NCBI GenBank assembly: GCA_903828145.1
Contig: CAIKKY010000007.1
Coordinates: 310,001-374,000, forward strand
Length of the DNA stretch: 64,000 bases
Direction of reading: 5' to 3'
Source: an uncultured Hyphomicrobiales bacterium
GTDB taxonomy: Bacteria; Pseudomonadota; Alphaproteobacteria; Rhizobiales; Devosiaceae
The notes beneath the pieces were generated by a model. That model searched no databases, had not been told where the DNA came from, and saw nothing but the letters and a program-made list of their open reading frames with translations. Below are positions 9,126 through 18,358 of the stretch, piece by piece. Position 1 is the first letter of the stretch. Every line of letters starts with the position of its first letter. Position numbers and translations under genes: made by a program.

Positions 9126-10262
9126 TCAGGTTTCAAACAGGTTCTTCAGCTTGGCAAAGAACCCGTCGGATGTGGGCGAATTATCTTTGGTGGCATCGCG
9201 TTCGAACTCTTCGAGCAGCTCGCGTTGCCGCTTCGTCAGGTTCTGCGGCGTTTCCACATCGAGTTGCACATAAAGATCGCCGAAATCCTTGGAGCGCAGC
9301 ACGGGCATGCCCTTCTGCTTCAGCCGCACGCGCTGGCCCGGTTGAGTGCCCGGCGCGACCTTCACCCGCGCGCGGGCGCTGTCGAGGGTCGGCACCTCAA
9401 ATTCGCCGCCCAGCGCCGCTGTCGTCATGGCAATCGGCACGCGGGCATAAAGATCGGCTCCATCGCGCACGAACAGGTCATGCGGTTTCACCGAAATGAA
9501 AATGTAGAGATCGCCCGGCGGTCCGCCACGCAATCCCGCCTCACCCTCATTGGCCAGTCGGATGCGTGTACCGTCCTCAATGCCCTTGGGAATGTCGACG
9601 CTCAGCTTGCGCGTCTGCTGCCGCCGCCCCTGCCCACCGCAATCGGTGCAGGGTTGATCGAGAATCTGGCCGCGTCCGCTGCACACCGGGCAGGTCCGCT
9701 CAATGGTGAAGAAGCCCTGGTTCGCGCGCACTTTGCCCGCGCCGTTACAATGGCGGCAGGTCGACATGCCAGTACCGGGCTTGGCGCCCGAACCATCGCA
9801 GGTGGAACAGGCCGCCAGCGTGGGCACGTCGATTTCGACGGTCCGGCCTGCAAAGGCCTCCTCAAGCGTAATTTCGAGATTGTAGCGAAGGTCTGAGCCG
9901 CGCAGCCGCGACTGGCTGGTGCGGCCGCGTCCGCCACCCCCGCCGCCCATGAAATCGCCGAAGATATCCTCAAAAATGTCGGACATGGACGAGCTGAATT
10001 CCGGGCCGAAGCCGGCCGGGCCGCGTCCACCGCCGTTTTCAAACGCGGCATGGCCGAACCGATCATAAGCGGCGCGCTTCTGCGGGTCTTTCAGCGTGTC
10101 ATAGGCTTCGCTGATTTCTTTGAACCGATGCTCCGCCTCGGCGTTGCCGGGGTTTCGGTCGGGGTGAAACTGCATCGCCAGCTTGCGATACGCGCTTTTC
10201 AGCGCCGCTTCATCGGCGACCTTGGGCACGCCGAGAACCTCATAGAAATCGCGCTTCGACAA
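9126..10262 (-). CDS. dnaJ: Chaperone DnaJ, TTG start
   Basis: DnaJ delivers unfolded protein to DnaK and stimulates its ATPase. I read the start as TTG at 10262, giving residues [10 protein letters not shown] next, the normal beginning of DnaJ, with GAGGA 8 nt upstream; no in-frame ATG is near. The product has 378 residues: J-domain with HPD at 33-35, a Gly-rich region, four CxxCxGxG zinc repeats at about 147-210, and C-terminal substrate domains. It follows the alpha/beta hydrolase-like gene that separates it from dnaK and ends at a strong terminator. Confidence 0.95.
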   Translation of the reverse strand: MSKRDFYEVLGVPKVADEAALKSAYRKLAMQFHPDRNPGNAEAEHRFKEISEAYDTLKDPQKRAAYDRFGHAAFENGGGRGPAGFGPEFSSSMSDIFEDIFGDFMGGGGGGRGRTSQSRLRGSDLRYNLEITLEEAFAGRTVEIDVPTLAACSTCDGSGAKPGTGMSTCRHCNGAGKVRANQGFFTIERTCPVCSGRGQILDQPCTDCGGQGRRQQTRKLSVDIPKGIEDGTRIRLANEGEAGLRGGPPGDLYIFISVKPHDLFVRDGADLYARVPIAMTTAALGGEFEVPTLDSARARVKVAPGTQPGQRVRLKQKGMPVLRSKDFGDLYVQLDVETPQNLTKRQRELLEEFERDATKDNSPTSDGFFAKLKNLFET

Positions 10263-10421
10263 TCGGTTCGTCCTCAGGGTACGCAGCACGGGCTGATAGG
10301 CCGCTGTGCCGGTTTCAAAATGGGCTGATGGCGGGAACCCGCCCCGCGATCCTGCCCACATAGGTATTGCAGCGCGCTCTTACCAGAACCTGCCGCGCTT
10401 TCAACTCGCCGGACGCTGTCG

Positions 10422-11468
10422 TCAGCGCGAATTTGCGGCGGAAAGCCGATGGGGCAATGGATAGCCGAAACTCGCCGCCAGATTACGGCCCAGATGGCTT
10501 TGCGCCAGCAGGGCCTTGTTGACAGTCAGCGACAGCCCGAAAAAGCCGTGAACGACCCCCTCATACACGGTCGAATCGACCCAGACCCCGGCGGTGCGCA
10601 GCGCATCGGCCAAAGCCGCGCCCTCCTCGCGGAGTCGATCCTCGCCGGCCAGGATGATGGTCGTCGGCGGCAGGCCGCCGAGATCGGCCCGGGCTGCGGG
10701 GTTGAGGCGCGGGTCTTTCAGGTCCACCCGTTTGCGCACCAGCTTGCGGGCCATCGATGTCAGGTCCGGGCCGGAAAGGATGCCGCTGGTGCCGTTTTCG
10801 AGACTGTCTGGCAGGTCTGCGCCCAGCAGCACCCACGGGGCAACAAGGCCCAGGTGCACCGGCTGGATGAGGCCCTGATCGCGGGCCTGTAACGCGCAGT
10901 GGATCGCAAGGTTTGCGCCCGCGCCTTCACCCACGATGGCGGTCCGCGTGAGGTCGAAACCCATGATATCGGCTTCGTCGATCAGGTGCCGCCAGGCGGC
11001 CAGCGCATCCATATGCGGCGCGGGGAACTTGTGTTCCGGCGCCTGCCGCACCTGCACCGACAGGACCGCCGCACCGCTGCGTCGCACCAGCCCGCGGCAG
11101 GTTTCCTCGGCATCATTCAGGCGCGTGTCGATAAACAGGCCATCGCCAAAAAACAGGATGGCCGGCACCAGCGAACTGGCCCCGCGCGGTCGATAGAGGC
11201 GCGCTGCCAGCGCGTCGGCCGTGCCGGGGATTTCGGTGTCGATGACTTTGACGCTGTTATCGCTGGTCGGGCCGGCAAGGCTCCGCGCGATACCGGCAAG
11301 CGTCTGCTGGGTGCGAATTTGCTCCACCGTCGCAGACGCGAGGGGCTTCGCACCGCTTTCAGCCAGAAGGTGCAGCATGTGCCCCATATCGGTATCGAGC
11401 AGGGGCCCGATCTGACCGGCGTGGGCCGAAATCACAGCGGCCAGCCGCTGCACATCCACAGATGACAT
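10422..11468 (-). CDS. HSL-type alpha/beta hydrolase fold protein lacking the nucleophilic serine
   Basis: The 348-residue protein has a roughly 70-residue helical N-terminus and an alpha/beta hydrolase domain of hormone-sensitive lipase type. The acid D277 (AGEDRLREEG) and His H307 (VVHGFF) are in place, but the elbow reads GEGAG at 180-184, with Gly182 where Ser is expected. The oxyanion-hole HGGG is replaced by FFGDG (106-110). It is therefore probably not a classical esterase. ATG 11468 has GAGGG 5 nt upstream, better than the ATG at 11489. It sits between dnaK and dnaJ on the same strand. Confidence 0.85.
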   Translation of the reverse strand: MSSVDVQRLAAVISAHAGQIGPLLDTDMGHMLHLLAESGAKPLASATVEQIRTQQTLAGIARSLAGPTSDNSVKVIDTEIPGTADALAARLYRPRGASSLVPAILFFGDGLFIDTRLNDAEETCRGLVRRSGAAVLSVQVRQAPEHKFPAPHMDALAAWRHLIDEADIMGFDLTRTAIVGEGAGANLAIHCALQARDQGLIQPVHLGLVAPWVLLGADLPDSLENGTSGILSGPDLTSMARKLVRKRVDLKDPRLNPAARADLGGLPPTTIILAGEDRLREEGAALADALRTAGVWVDSTVYEGVVHGFFGLSLTVNKALLAQSHLGRNLAASFGYPLPHRLSAANSR

Positions 11469-11490
11469 GTTCGCCCTCACGCAAAACAAT

Positions 11491-11521
11491 GAAGGCCCCG
11501 GGATTTTCTCCCGGAGCCTTC
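11491..11521 (-). terminator. Hairpin downstream of dnaK
   Basis: GAAGGC-C-CCGGGA / TCCCGG-A-GCCTTC forms a 13-bp stem with one mismatch and a short TTTTC loop, about 45 nt after the dnaK stop. On the minus strand it is followed by a weak T stretch (CATTGTTTT). It may terminate dnaK transcripts or partly attenuate read-through into the hydrolase-like gene and dnaJ. Confidence 0.65.
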
Positions 11522-11565
11522 ACAAGATTCACGTGAAACGCGATGTCCGCTATCGAGGTTACCCC

Positions 11566-13473
11566 TTAGGCGGACTTTTTGTCGTCTTTCACTTCTTCGA
11601 ATTCGGCATCGACGACATCGTCGTCCTCTTCCTTCGAGCCGCCTTCCGACTTGGCTTCGGCCTCAGCCTGGCTCGCCTTGTACATGGCCTCGCCCAACTT
11701 CATCGAGGCTTCGGCCAGAGCATTGGTCTTTTCCTTGATCGCTTCGGCGTCGTCGCTATCGAGCACACCCTTCAGGTCCGACAGGGCCGTTTCGATAGCG
11801 CCCTTTTCGTCGGCCGAAACCTTGTCGCCGTAATCCTTCAGCGACTTCTCAGTCGAGTGGATCAGCGATTCGGCCTGATTCCGGGCTTCCACGGCTTCGC
11901 GCTTCTTCTTGTCCGATTCAGCGTTCGCCTCGGCTTCCTTCACCATGCGCTCGATATCGGCATCCGACAGGCCACCCGACGCCTGGATGCGGATCTGCTG
12001 CTCCTTGCCCGTGCCCTTGTCCTTGGCCGACACATTCACAATGCCGTTAGCGTCGATATCGAAGGTGACTTCGATCTGCGGCACGCCGCGTGGGGCGGGC
12101 GGAATGCCCGACAGGTCGAAATTGCCCAGCAGCTTGTTATTGGCCGCCATTTCGCGCTCGCCCTGGAACACGCGGATTGTCACGGCGCTCTGGCTGTCTT
12201 CGGCCGTCGAGAACACCTGGCTCTTCTTGGTCGGGATCGTCGTGTTGCGATCGATCAGGCGGGTGAACACGCCACCCAGCGTTTCGATGCCGAGCGACAG
12301 CGGTGTCACGTCGAGCAGCAGCACGTCTTTCACGTCGCCCTGCAGCACGCCGGCCTGAATGGCGGCACCCATGGCCACCACTTCATCCGGATTCACGCCC
12401 TTGTGGGGTTCCTTGCCGAAGAAGCTCTTCACGGTCTCAACGACCTTGGGCATGCGGGTCATACCACCCACCAGCACCACTTCATCGATCTGCGCGGCCG
12501 AAACACCAGCGTCCTTGAGGGCCTGACGGCACGGCTCAATGGTGCGGGCGACCAGCTCATCCACAAGCTGCTCGAACTTGGCGCGCGTCAGCTTGATGGT
12601 CAGGTGCTTCGGGCCCGAGGCATCGGCGGTGATGAAGGGCAGGTTGATTTCGGTCTGGGTCGAGCTGGACAGCTCGATCTTGGCCTTTTCCGCCGCTTCC
12701 TTCAGACGCTGCAGCGCCAGCTTGTCCTTGCGCAGGTCAATGCCCTGCTCTTTCTTGAACTCGTCGGCCAGATAATCGACGAGACGCATGTCGAAATCTT
12801 CGCCACCGAGGAAGGTGTCACCATTGGTCGACTTCACCTCGAACACGCCATCGCCGATTTCCAGCACGGAAATATCGAAGGTACCGCCGCCAAGATCGTA
12901 CACGGCAATGATGCCGGTGTTCTTCTTGTCGAGGCCATAGGCCAGGGCGGCTGCCGTCGGTTCGTTGATGATGCGCAGCACTTCAAGCCCGGCGATCTTG
13001 CCGGCATCTTTGGTCGCCTGACGCTGCGAATCGTTGAAATAGGCCGGAACGGTAATCACGGCCTGGGTCACCGTCTCGCCCAGATAGGCTTCGGCGGTTT
13101 CCTTCATCTTGGTCAGCACCATGGCCGCCACTTCAGACGGCGAGGATTTCTTGCCATTGGCTTCAACCCACGCGTCGCCATTGTCACCCTTCACGATCTT
13201 GAAGGGGACCAGCGCCTTGTCCTTTTCCACCATCGGATCATCCCAACGGCGGCCGATCAGACGCTTCACGGCAAACAGCGTGCCTTCCGGGTTGGTCACG
13301 GCCTGACGCTTCGCGGGCTGGCCCACCAGACGTTCGCCATCCTTGGTGAAGGCGACCATCGAGGGCGTCGTGCGCGCGCCTTCGGCGTTTTCGATAACCT
13401 TCGGCGTTGCGCCGTCCATCACGGCCACGCAGCTATTGGTCGTGCCCAGGTCAATACCGATTACTTTACCCAT
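11566..13473 (-). CDS. dnaK: Chaperone DnaK (Hsp70)
   Basis: This 635-residue Hsp70 folds and disaggregates proteins with DnaJ and GrpE. It opens with [15 protein letters not shown], the phosphate-1 loop, and contains the Hsp70 signatures [12 protein letters not shown] and [12 protein letters not shown], a substrate-binding domain and an acidic lid ending [10 protein letters not shown]. The start at 13473 matches all homologues; the open frame further upstream is leader sequence. A sigma-32-like promoter is visible about 120-160 nt upstream. I see no CIRCE element before the gene, so heat control is likely by RpoH. Confidence 0.98.
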   Translation of the reverse strand: MGKVIGIDLGTTNSCVAVMDGATPKVIENAEGARTTPSMVAFTKDGERLVGQPAKRQAVTNPEGTLFAVKRLIGRRWDDPMVEKDKALVPFKIVKGDNGDAWVEANGKKSSPSEVAAMVLTKMKETAEAYLGETVTQAVITVPAYFNDSQRQATKDAGKIAGLEVLRIINEPTAAALAYGLDKKNTGIIAVYDLGGGTFDISVLEIGDGVFEVKSTNGDTFLGGEDFDMRLVDYLADEFKKEQGIDLRKDKLALQRLKEAAEKAKIELSSSTQTEINLPFITADASGPKHLTIKLTRAKFEQLVDELVARTIEPCRQALKDAGVSAAQIDEVVLVGGMTRMPKVVETVKSFFGKEPHKGVNPDEVVAMGAAIQAGVLQGDVKDVLLLDVTPLSLGIETLGGVFTRLIDRNTTIPTKKSQVFSTAEDSQSAVTIRVFQGEREMAANNKLLGNFDLSGIPPAPRGVPQIEVTFDIDANGIVNVSAKDKGTGKEQQIRIQASGGLSDADIERMVKEAEANAESDKKKREAVEARNQAESLIHSTEKSLKDYGDKVSADEKGAIETALSDLKGVLDSDDAEAIKEKTNALAEASMKLGEAMYKASQAEAEAKSEGGSKEEDDDVVDAEFEEVKDDKKSA

Positions 13474-13600
13474 CTTTGCCTCTTTCCTAGCGAAACCGGA
13501 GGGAACCCCTTTTCGGCAGTTCCTTGCCCCCGGGTTGCCCCGAGGTGTCCGCTTTCCTTCTTCGAGTTTGAACTCACGCCCGTCGCCGGGCCTTGCCGGG

Positions 13601-13630
13601 TATATAGGGGGGGGCAATTGGGGCTGCAAG
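13601..13630 (-). promoter_or_regulatory. RpoH (sigma-32)-like promoter of dnaK
   Basis: On the minus strand CTTGCA (13630-13625) and CCTATATA (13608-13601) are separated by 16 nt. This resembles the alphaproteobacterial RpoH pattern CTTG...CYTATAT. It would start transcription near 13594, leaving a leader of about 120 nt before dnaK. The match is by eye and the start site is inferred. Confidence 0.55.
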
Positions 13631-13723
13631 GCGCAGAGGGCCTGAAAAACTCAATCCGCGGAAATGAGACGTCAATCCATTGGCCGCATGGCACTCCGGA
13701 CTGATTCGGTCTAAAAAACCGCA

Positions 13724-14089
13724 ATGCGCCCGATAATCCTTGCCCTTGTTCTGGTTTTTCTGCCCCGGCCTGCGCTCGCGCAGGAGGTACCGGCCGGGGC
13801 CGTAATGGACCTGTGGTGTGGCACGGCCTTTGCGCTGCTGGCCGCTGATACACCCACCGATGCCGGCGACGATAAACTGGCGCTGGCCAAGACCTATGCC
13901 GATGGTGCCGAGATGCTGACCAAGCGCGCGCTCCCGCTCTATCTCGAGTCGGGCTATACCGACCGCGCTCTCGCTGCGCTCCGGGCCGACCTGGAAAAAA
14001 GCATTGCCAGTGTGGTGCGCGGCCCCGCCCGCCAGAACGAGTCGCCGCCCTACTCGTTCGAGGATTGTTCAGTTCTCATTGGTCAGTAG
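13724..14089 (+). CDS. Small secreted two-cysteine protein, paralogue of 14732-15073
   Basis: The 121-residue protein has a signal peptide (residues 1-19, cleavage after ALA) and no recognisable catalytic motif. The mature part is mostly helical with WCxxAF at 31-36 and a second Cys seven residues from the end (C115), probably a disulfide in the periplasm. The protein at 14732-15073 has the same layout with WCxxAF at the same position and Cys seven from its end. The two flank the nicotinamidase gene and are all on one strand. Confidence 0.75.
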   Translation: MRPIILALVLVFLPRPALAQEVPAGAVMDLWCGTAFALLAADTPTDAGDDKLALAKTYADGAEMLTKRALPLYLESGYTDRALAALRADLEKSIASVVRGPARQNESPPYSFEDCSVLIGQ

Positions 14090-14099
14090 GAGCCCCGCC

Positions 14100-14732
14100 A
14101 TGTCGATCCTACCCACTGTGAAAGATGCGCTGATCCTCGTCGATCTGCAGACCGATTTTCTGCCCGGCGGTCATCTCGCCGTTGCCGATGGCGATGCGGT
14201 GATTCCGCTCTGCAACCGCTTGGCGCGGCGGTTCGATAATGTCGTGCTCACGCAGGATTGGCATCCCGCGGGCCATATTTCCTTCGCCAGCACGCATCCG
14301 GGTCAAACCCCGTTTGATGTCATCACCCTGCCGTATGGACCGCAGGTGCTGTGGCCCGATCATTGCGTGCAAGGCACGCCGGGTGCCGGGTTTTCGCCCG
14401 ATCTTGATATGCCTCATGCCCAGCTCATCATCCGCAAGGGCTATCACCAAGCCGTGGATTCCTATTCCGGCTTTCAGGAAGCCGACCGTGCAACCCGCAC
14501 CGGCCTAGCCGGCTATCTGAAAGAGCGTGGCATCGACCGGCTGTTCATCTGCGGCCTCGCAACGGATTTCTGCGTGGCCTGGACGGCGCTGGATGCCCGG
14601 GCGGCCGGGTTCGAGACTTCTGTCATCGACGACGCGTCCCGCGCCATCGATGCCAATGGCTCGCTCAGTCGCGCCTGGGCCGACATGACGGCTGCCGGGG
14701 TTCACCGCATCACGAGTGGAGAGCTTCTTTAA
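14100..14732 (+). CDS. pncA: Nicotinamidase
   Basis: It hydrolyses nicotinamide to nicotinate for NAD salvage and may act on related amides. The 210-residue cysteine hydrolase shows triad D15 (LVDLQTDF), K113 (IRKGYH) and C158 (ATDFCVAW), with metal ligands D53 and H55 in TQDWHP. The ATG at 14100 has GTAGGAG upstream; an earlier in-frame ATG lies inside the preceding gene. The stop overlaps the next start (TAATG), so the two secreted paralogues and pncA appear to form one operon. Confidence 0.94.
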   Translation: MSILPTVKDALILVDLQTDFLPGGHLAVADGDAVIPLCNRLARRFDNVVLTQDWHPAGHISFASTHPGQTPFDVITLPYGPQVLWPDHCVQGTPGAGFSPDLDMPHAQLIIRKGYHQAVDSYSGFQEADRATRTGLAGYLKERGIDRLFICGLATDFCVAWTALDARAAGFETSVIDDASRAIDANGSLSRAWADMTAAGVHRITSGELL

Positions 14733-15073
14733 TGCTGCGCGCATTTTTTCTGCTGGGCCTGATGATCGTTGCGCTGCCCGCCCGCGCCGCCGACCTGCCA
14801 CCTGAGGTCGATCACCTCTTGTGGTGTTCCAGCGCCTTTTATTGGTTGAGCGCCGATGCATCCGATGCCGGGCAATCAGCCGAGGCCGACAGCTACGATC
14901 AATGGTCAGACCTGCTGTCCCAGCGCGCTGCGACAGCACTGACGGCGCTCGGCTATTCCCCCGAAGAGATCAGCGATCTTGGCGACAGTTACGATAACGC
15001 CGTGGTCAACGAATTGAAGAGCCCGCAGGGCCGTTATGACCCTGCAAGCTGCGCGGCGTTTCTTGTAGACTAG
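14732..15073 (+). CDS. Small secreted two-cysteine protein, paralogue of 13724-14089
   Basis: The 113-residue protein has a signal peptide cleaved near residue 19 (PARA). The mature helical part starts DLPPEV, has WCSSAF at 31-36 and a second Cys at 107, seven residues from the end, which matches the layout of the paralogue upstream of pncA. Function is unknown; the two cysteines may form a disulfide. The start overlaps the pncA stop (TAATG), indicating coupled translation. It converges on grpE with 5 nt between stops. Confidence 0.75.
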   Translation: MLRAFFLLGLMIVALPARAADLPPEVDHLLWCSSAFYWLSADASDAGQSAEADSYDQWSDLLSQRAATALTALGYSPEEISDLGDSYDNAVVNELKSPQGRYDPASCAAFLVD

Positions 15074-15090
15074 CCGCCTCAGGCGGTTTT
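15074..15090 (+). terminator. Short terminator after the pncA cluster
   Basis: CCGCC-TCA-GGCGG followed by TTTTG lies right after the stop at 15073. The stem is short (5 bp, extendable by one) and overlaps the end of grpE on the other strand. Confidence 0.5.
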
Positions 15091-15681
15091 GTTGAGAGCG
15101 TCAGACGAGCCGCCCTTCGACACGCCGACCATGGCGGGCCGCAGGATCCGCTCGCCTATGGCGTAACCGGTCTGCACCACCTGCACCACCGTGCCTTCGG
15201 GCTTGGTATCGTCTGGGATTTCAAACATCGCCTGATGCTTGTGCGGGTCGAACTTCTGGCCTTCGGCCTCAATCGGCTTCACGCCGTGCTTGGCCAGAAG
15301 GCGCTGCATCTCGCGTTCGGTCATGTCGATGCCGTCGAGCAGCGATTTCATGGCGCCGTCGGCGCCGTCGCGGGTTTCCTGCGGCAGAATCACCAGCGCC
15401 CGGCTCAGCGAATCAGTGGCGGTCAGCATGTCGCGGGCGAACCCGGCAATCGCATAGCTTCGGGTATCCGAGATTTCGCGTTCGGTCCGCTTGCGCAGAT
15501 TTTCCATCTCGGCTGCCATGCGCAGCAGGCGCTCGCGCAGGTCGCTGTTTTCAGTGCGCAACGCTTCAACCGGATCGATTTCCGCCTCGGCCGGTTCAGC
15601 CGCTGCCGCCGCATCTGCCTCAGGGGCATCGGCTTCGGGTGCGACCTTGGTGTCATCGGCTTTGCTGGTTTCGTCGTTCAT
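15079..15681 (-). CDS. grpE: Nucleotide exchange factor GrpE
   Basis: GrpE promotes ADP release from DnaK. The product has 200 residues: an acidic, alanine-rich N-terminus, a long coiled coil at about 40-115 (EALRTENSDLRERLL onward) and the C-terminal beta domain with HQAMFEIP and VVQVVQTGYAIGERILRPA. The start is ATG 15681 with AGGA 5 nt upstream; a second ATG two codons earlier has its ribosome site too close. It lies 106 nt downstream of hrcA on the same strand. Confidence 0.96.
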   Translation of the reverse strand: MNDETSKADDTKVAPEADAPEADAAAAAEPAEAEIDPVEALRTENSDLRERLLRMAAEMENLRKRTEREISDTRSYAIAGFARDMLTATDSLSRALVILPQETRDGADGAMKSLLDGIDMTEREMQRLLAKHGVKPIEAEGQKFDPHKHQAMFEIPDDTKPEGTVVQVVQTGYAIGERILRPAMVGVSKGGSSDALNKTA

Positions 15682-15787
15682 TATCATCCTGCAGACAATG
15701 GGCGTCGCCGTGAGGAAGGTGTGCGACGCGATTTCGCTGCCGATATCGGCCACCCGGACAGAAGTTTCAAGTGCGGCGAGGCGCGCC

Positions 15788-16873
15788 TCACCCCTTCCGC
15801 GCCAGGATCGAGGTGATCACATTGGCGGTATAATCCACCACCGGCACGATGCGCGCATAGTTGATGCGGGTCGGTCCGATGACGCCAATGACGCCCACAA
15901 CCTTCTGGTTGGCGTCCTTATACGGGCTGAGAATCACCGACGACCCCGACAGCGAGAACAGCTTGTTTTCCGACCCGATGAAGATCTTCACGCCCTGCGC
16001 CTTGTCGGCATCGCCCAGCAACTCGATCAGGCCATCGCGGCTTTCCAGCTCGTCGAACAGCAGCCGGATTCGGTTGAGATCATCTGAAGCCATGGCTTCG
16101 TTGATCAGGTTGGCGCGGCCCCGCACAATAACAGTGGGCGGCCCCGCTGCGCCGGTATTCGCCAGCGTTGCGAGCCCGGCTGTGACCAGCCGCCGCGAGA
16201 CTTCATCGAGTTGCGTCATGGTTTCCTGACGCAGGGCCAGCAGCGCCTTGCGCGCTTCGTCAAGCGTGCGCCCCACCGCAAAATGCTGCAGATAGTTCGA
16301 GGCTTCGGTCAGCGCGCTGGCGGTGAGGCCAGGCGGCAGCGGAAAGACCCGGTTTTCCACCGATCCATCCTCGCCCACCAGCACCACCATGGCCCGGGTG
16401 GTGTCGAGCCGGATAAACTCGATGTGCTTGAGCACCAGATCAGATTTATGGGCAATCACCACGCCCGCGCCATGGCTGAGGCCCGAGAGCACCTGACTGG
16501 CTTCCGCCAGAAGGTCTTCAATCTGGCGGCCCGGCGCTGTGTTACCGATCTGCTGGGCAATGGCCGATTTCTCGTCCTCATCGACCGCACCGACTTCCAG
16601 CATGGCATCGACAAAGAACCGCAAACCCTGCTGGGTGGGCATGCGCCCCGCCGAGGTGTGCGGGGCCGCGATCAGCCCGAGATCTTCAAGATCGGCCATG
16701 ACATTGCGCACCGAGGCGGGCGATAGCCCGACGCCCAGCATCCGCGCCACATCACGCGATGCCACGGGCGTACCGGTTTCGAGATAGCGCTCGACCAGCT
16801 TCCTGAAAATGTCCTGGCTGCGGGAGTTGAGGACCGAAAGAACCTCGCCCCTGTCCCTGTCTGTCATACTCAT
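15788..16873 (-). CDS. hrcA: Heat-inducible transcription repressor HrcA
   Basis: HrcA represses groESL-type operons through CIRCE inverted repeats and is itself folded by GroEL. The 361-residue protein has an N-terminal winged helix ([26 protein letters not shown] region, about 24-50), followed by a GAF-like and dimerisation region ending [19 protein letters not shown] chose the ATG at 16873; ATG 16867 is also possible and neither has a strong ribosome site. Its CIRCE target is not in this window. It is divergent from rph, a conserved arrangement in alphaproteobacteria, and precedes grpE. Confidence 0.94.
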   Translation of the reverse strand: MSMTDRDRGEVLSVLNSRSQDIFRKLVERYLETGTPVASRDVARMLGVGLSPASVRNVMADLEDLGLIAAPHTSAGRMPTQQGLRFFVDAMLEVGAVDEDEKSAIAQQIGNTAPGRQIEDLLAEASQVLSGLSHGAGVVIAHKSDLVLKHIEFIRLDTTRAMVVLVGEDGSVENRVFPLPPGLTASALTEASNYLQHFAVGRTLDEARKALLALRQETMTQLDEVSRRLVTAGLATLANTGAAGPPTVIVRGRANLINEAMASDDLNRIRLLFDELESRDGLIELLGDADKAQGVKIFIGSENKLFSLSGSSVILSPYKDANQKVVGVIGVIGPTRINYARIVPVVDYTANVITSILARKG

Positions 16874-16979
16874 AGAGGGAGATTTAGGCCTTTCCGCTGC
16901 GCTCGCCAAGCATGCGCTGCTTGTCGTGGCCGGGGTCCGGGGTTATGAGGCTCTATCTTTTTCCCAAGCGAGAACCGCC

Positions 16980-17693
16980 ATGCGCCCCTCCGGACGCCTT
17001 CCCGATCAAATGCGCGCCGTCACGATTGAACGCAACGTTGCGCCGAAAGCCGAGGGAAGCTGCCTGGTTTCGTTTGGCAAGACCAAGGTTTTTGTCACGG
17101 CCTCGGTTGAAACCACGCTGCCCTCATGGCGGCGGAATTCCGGGCTCGGCTGGGTTACCGCCGAATATGGCATGCTGCCGCGCGCGACCGACCAGCGTAC
17201 GCGCCGCGAGGCTACCGCTGGCAAGCAGACCGGCCGCACGCAGGAAATCCAGCGACTCATCGGCCGTGCGCTGCGCGCTGTCGTCGATATGCAGGCCCTT
17301 GGCGAAAACCAGATCACGCTCGATTGCGACGTACTCGAAGCCGATGGCGGCACCCGCACAGCGTCGATCACCGGCGCCTATGTGGCGCTCGTTGAGGCGA
17401 TCCGCTGGCTCGAAGCCCGCAAGCTGACCAAGGGGCCGGTGCTGCGGGATTCAATCGCGGCGGTCTCCTGCGGCATCTATCGCGGTACGCCCGTGCTCGA
17501 TCTCGATTACCTTGAGGATTCCGAAGCCCATACTGACGCCAATTTCGTGCTGACCGGCTCGGGCAACTTCGTTGAAATCCAGGGCACGGCCGAACAGGTG
17601 CCGTTCACGCGCGCCGAACTCAACAGCCTGATGGCGCTGGCCGATAAAGGCATTGCCGAGTTGAGTGTCTTGCAGAAGGCGGCGCTCGCCTGA
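16980..17693 (+). CDS. rph: Ribonuclease PH
   Basis: This phosphorolytic 3'-5' exoribonuclease trims tRNA 3' ends. It has 237 residues, and the start [12 protein letters not shown] is typical of the family. Phosphate-binding and core motifs include [18 protein letters not shown] and [15 protein letters not shown]. Unlike truncated laboratory-strain versions it is full length. It is divergent from hrcA and overlaps rdgB (TGATG). Confidence 0.97.
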   Translation: MRPSGRLPDQMRAVTIERNVAPKAEGSCLVSFGKTKVFVTASVETTLPSWRRNSGLGWVTAEYGMLPRATDQRTRREATAGKQTGRTQEIQRLIGRALRAVVDMQALGENQITLDCDVLEADGGTRTASITGAYVALVEAIRWLEARKLTKGPVLRDSIAAVSCGIYRGTPVLDLDYLEDSEAHTDANFVLTGSGNFVEIQGTAEQVPFTRAELNSLMALADKGIAELSVLQKAALA

Positions 17694-18358
17694 TGCCCGC
17701 TCCGCTCACCCTGCGCCGGGGCGATACCCTGCTGCTCGCGACCCACAACGCGGGCAAGGTCCGCGAGTTGACCGAGCTGCTTCAGCCCTTTGGTCTGGCG
17801 CTCGTCTCGGCGGCCGATCTTGGTCTGCCTGAGCCGGATGAGACGGGGACAACATTCATCGAGAATGCCCGGATCAAGGGTCATGCCGCAGCACAGGCGA
17901 GCGGCATGATCGCCCTGTCCGATGATTCCGGCTTGTCGGTCGATGCCCTGGGCGGCCAGCCCGGCGTCTACACCGCAAACTGGGCCATGCGACCCGATGG
18001 CGCGCGCGATTACGCCCACGGCATGCGCCGCGTCGAGGACGCCTTGCAGGCAGCAGGCGCCTTCGAGCCCGGCCAGCGGCGCGGCAGCTTCAACGCGACA
18101 TTGTGCCTTGCGCACCCCGATGGCACCGACGCGATCTTTGAGGGCAGAGTCAGCGGCACGCTGGTCTGGCCGCCCCGCGGCGACATCGGCTTTGGCTTCG
18201 ACCCCGTGTTCATGCCCGACGGCTACGACATCACCTTTGGTGAAATGACCTCATCGGCCAAGCATTCCTGGGCACCGGGGCAGGTCGGCCTCAGCCATCG
18301 GGCCCGGGCTTTCGCCAAATTCGTCGAAGGCGCGCTGGGGGGTGCCAGTGAGCAATAG
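17693..18358 (+). CDS. rdgB: dITP/XTP pyrophosphatase RdgB (HAM1 family)
   Basis: It hydrolyses non-canonical purine nucleotides such as dITP and XTP to keep inosine out of DNA. The 221-residue product has the substrate loop THNAGKVRE at 17-25, the metal-binding [13 protein letters not shown] (E49 region) and catalytic SDDSGL around D77-D78. It starts in TGATG overlap with rph, and its end overlaps the hemW start by about 11-17 nt, so rph-rdgB-hemW is one operon. Confidence 0.96.
   Translation: MPAPLTLRRGDTLLLATHNAGKVRELTELLQPFGLALVSAADLGLPEPDETGTTFIENARIKGHAAAQASGMIALSDDSGLSVDALGGQPGVYTANWAMRPDGARDYAHGMRRVEDALQAAGAFEPGQRRGSFNATLCLAHPDGTDAIFEGRVSGTLVWPPRGDIGFGFDPVFMPDGYDITFGEMTSSAKHSWAPGQVGLSHRARAFAKFVEGALGGASEQ

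Noticed and set aside
11467-13704. A 745-codon open frame on the plus strand across dnaK
   Set aside because: It is antisense to the full-length, unmistakable dnaK gene and arises from high GC in the third codon position; its product shows no domain.
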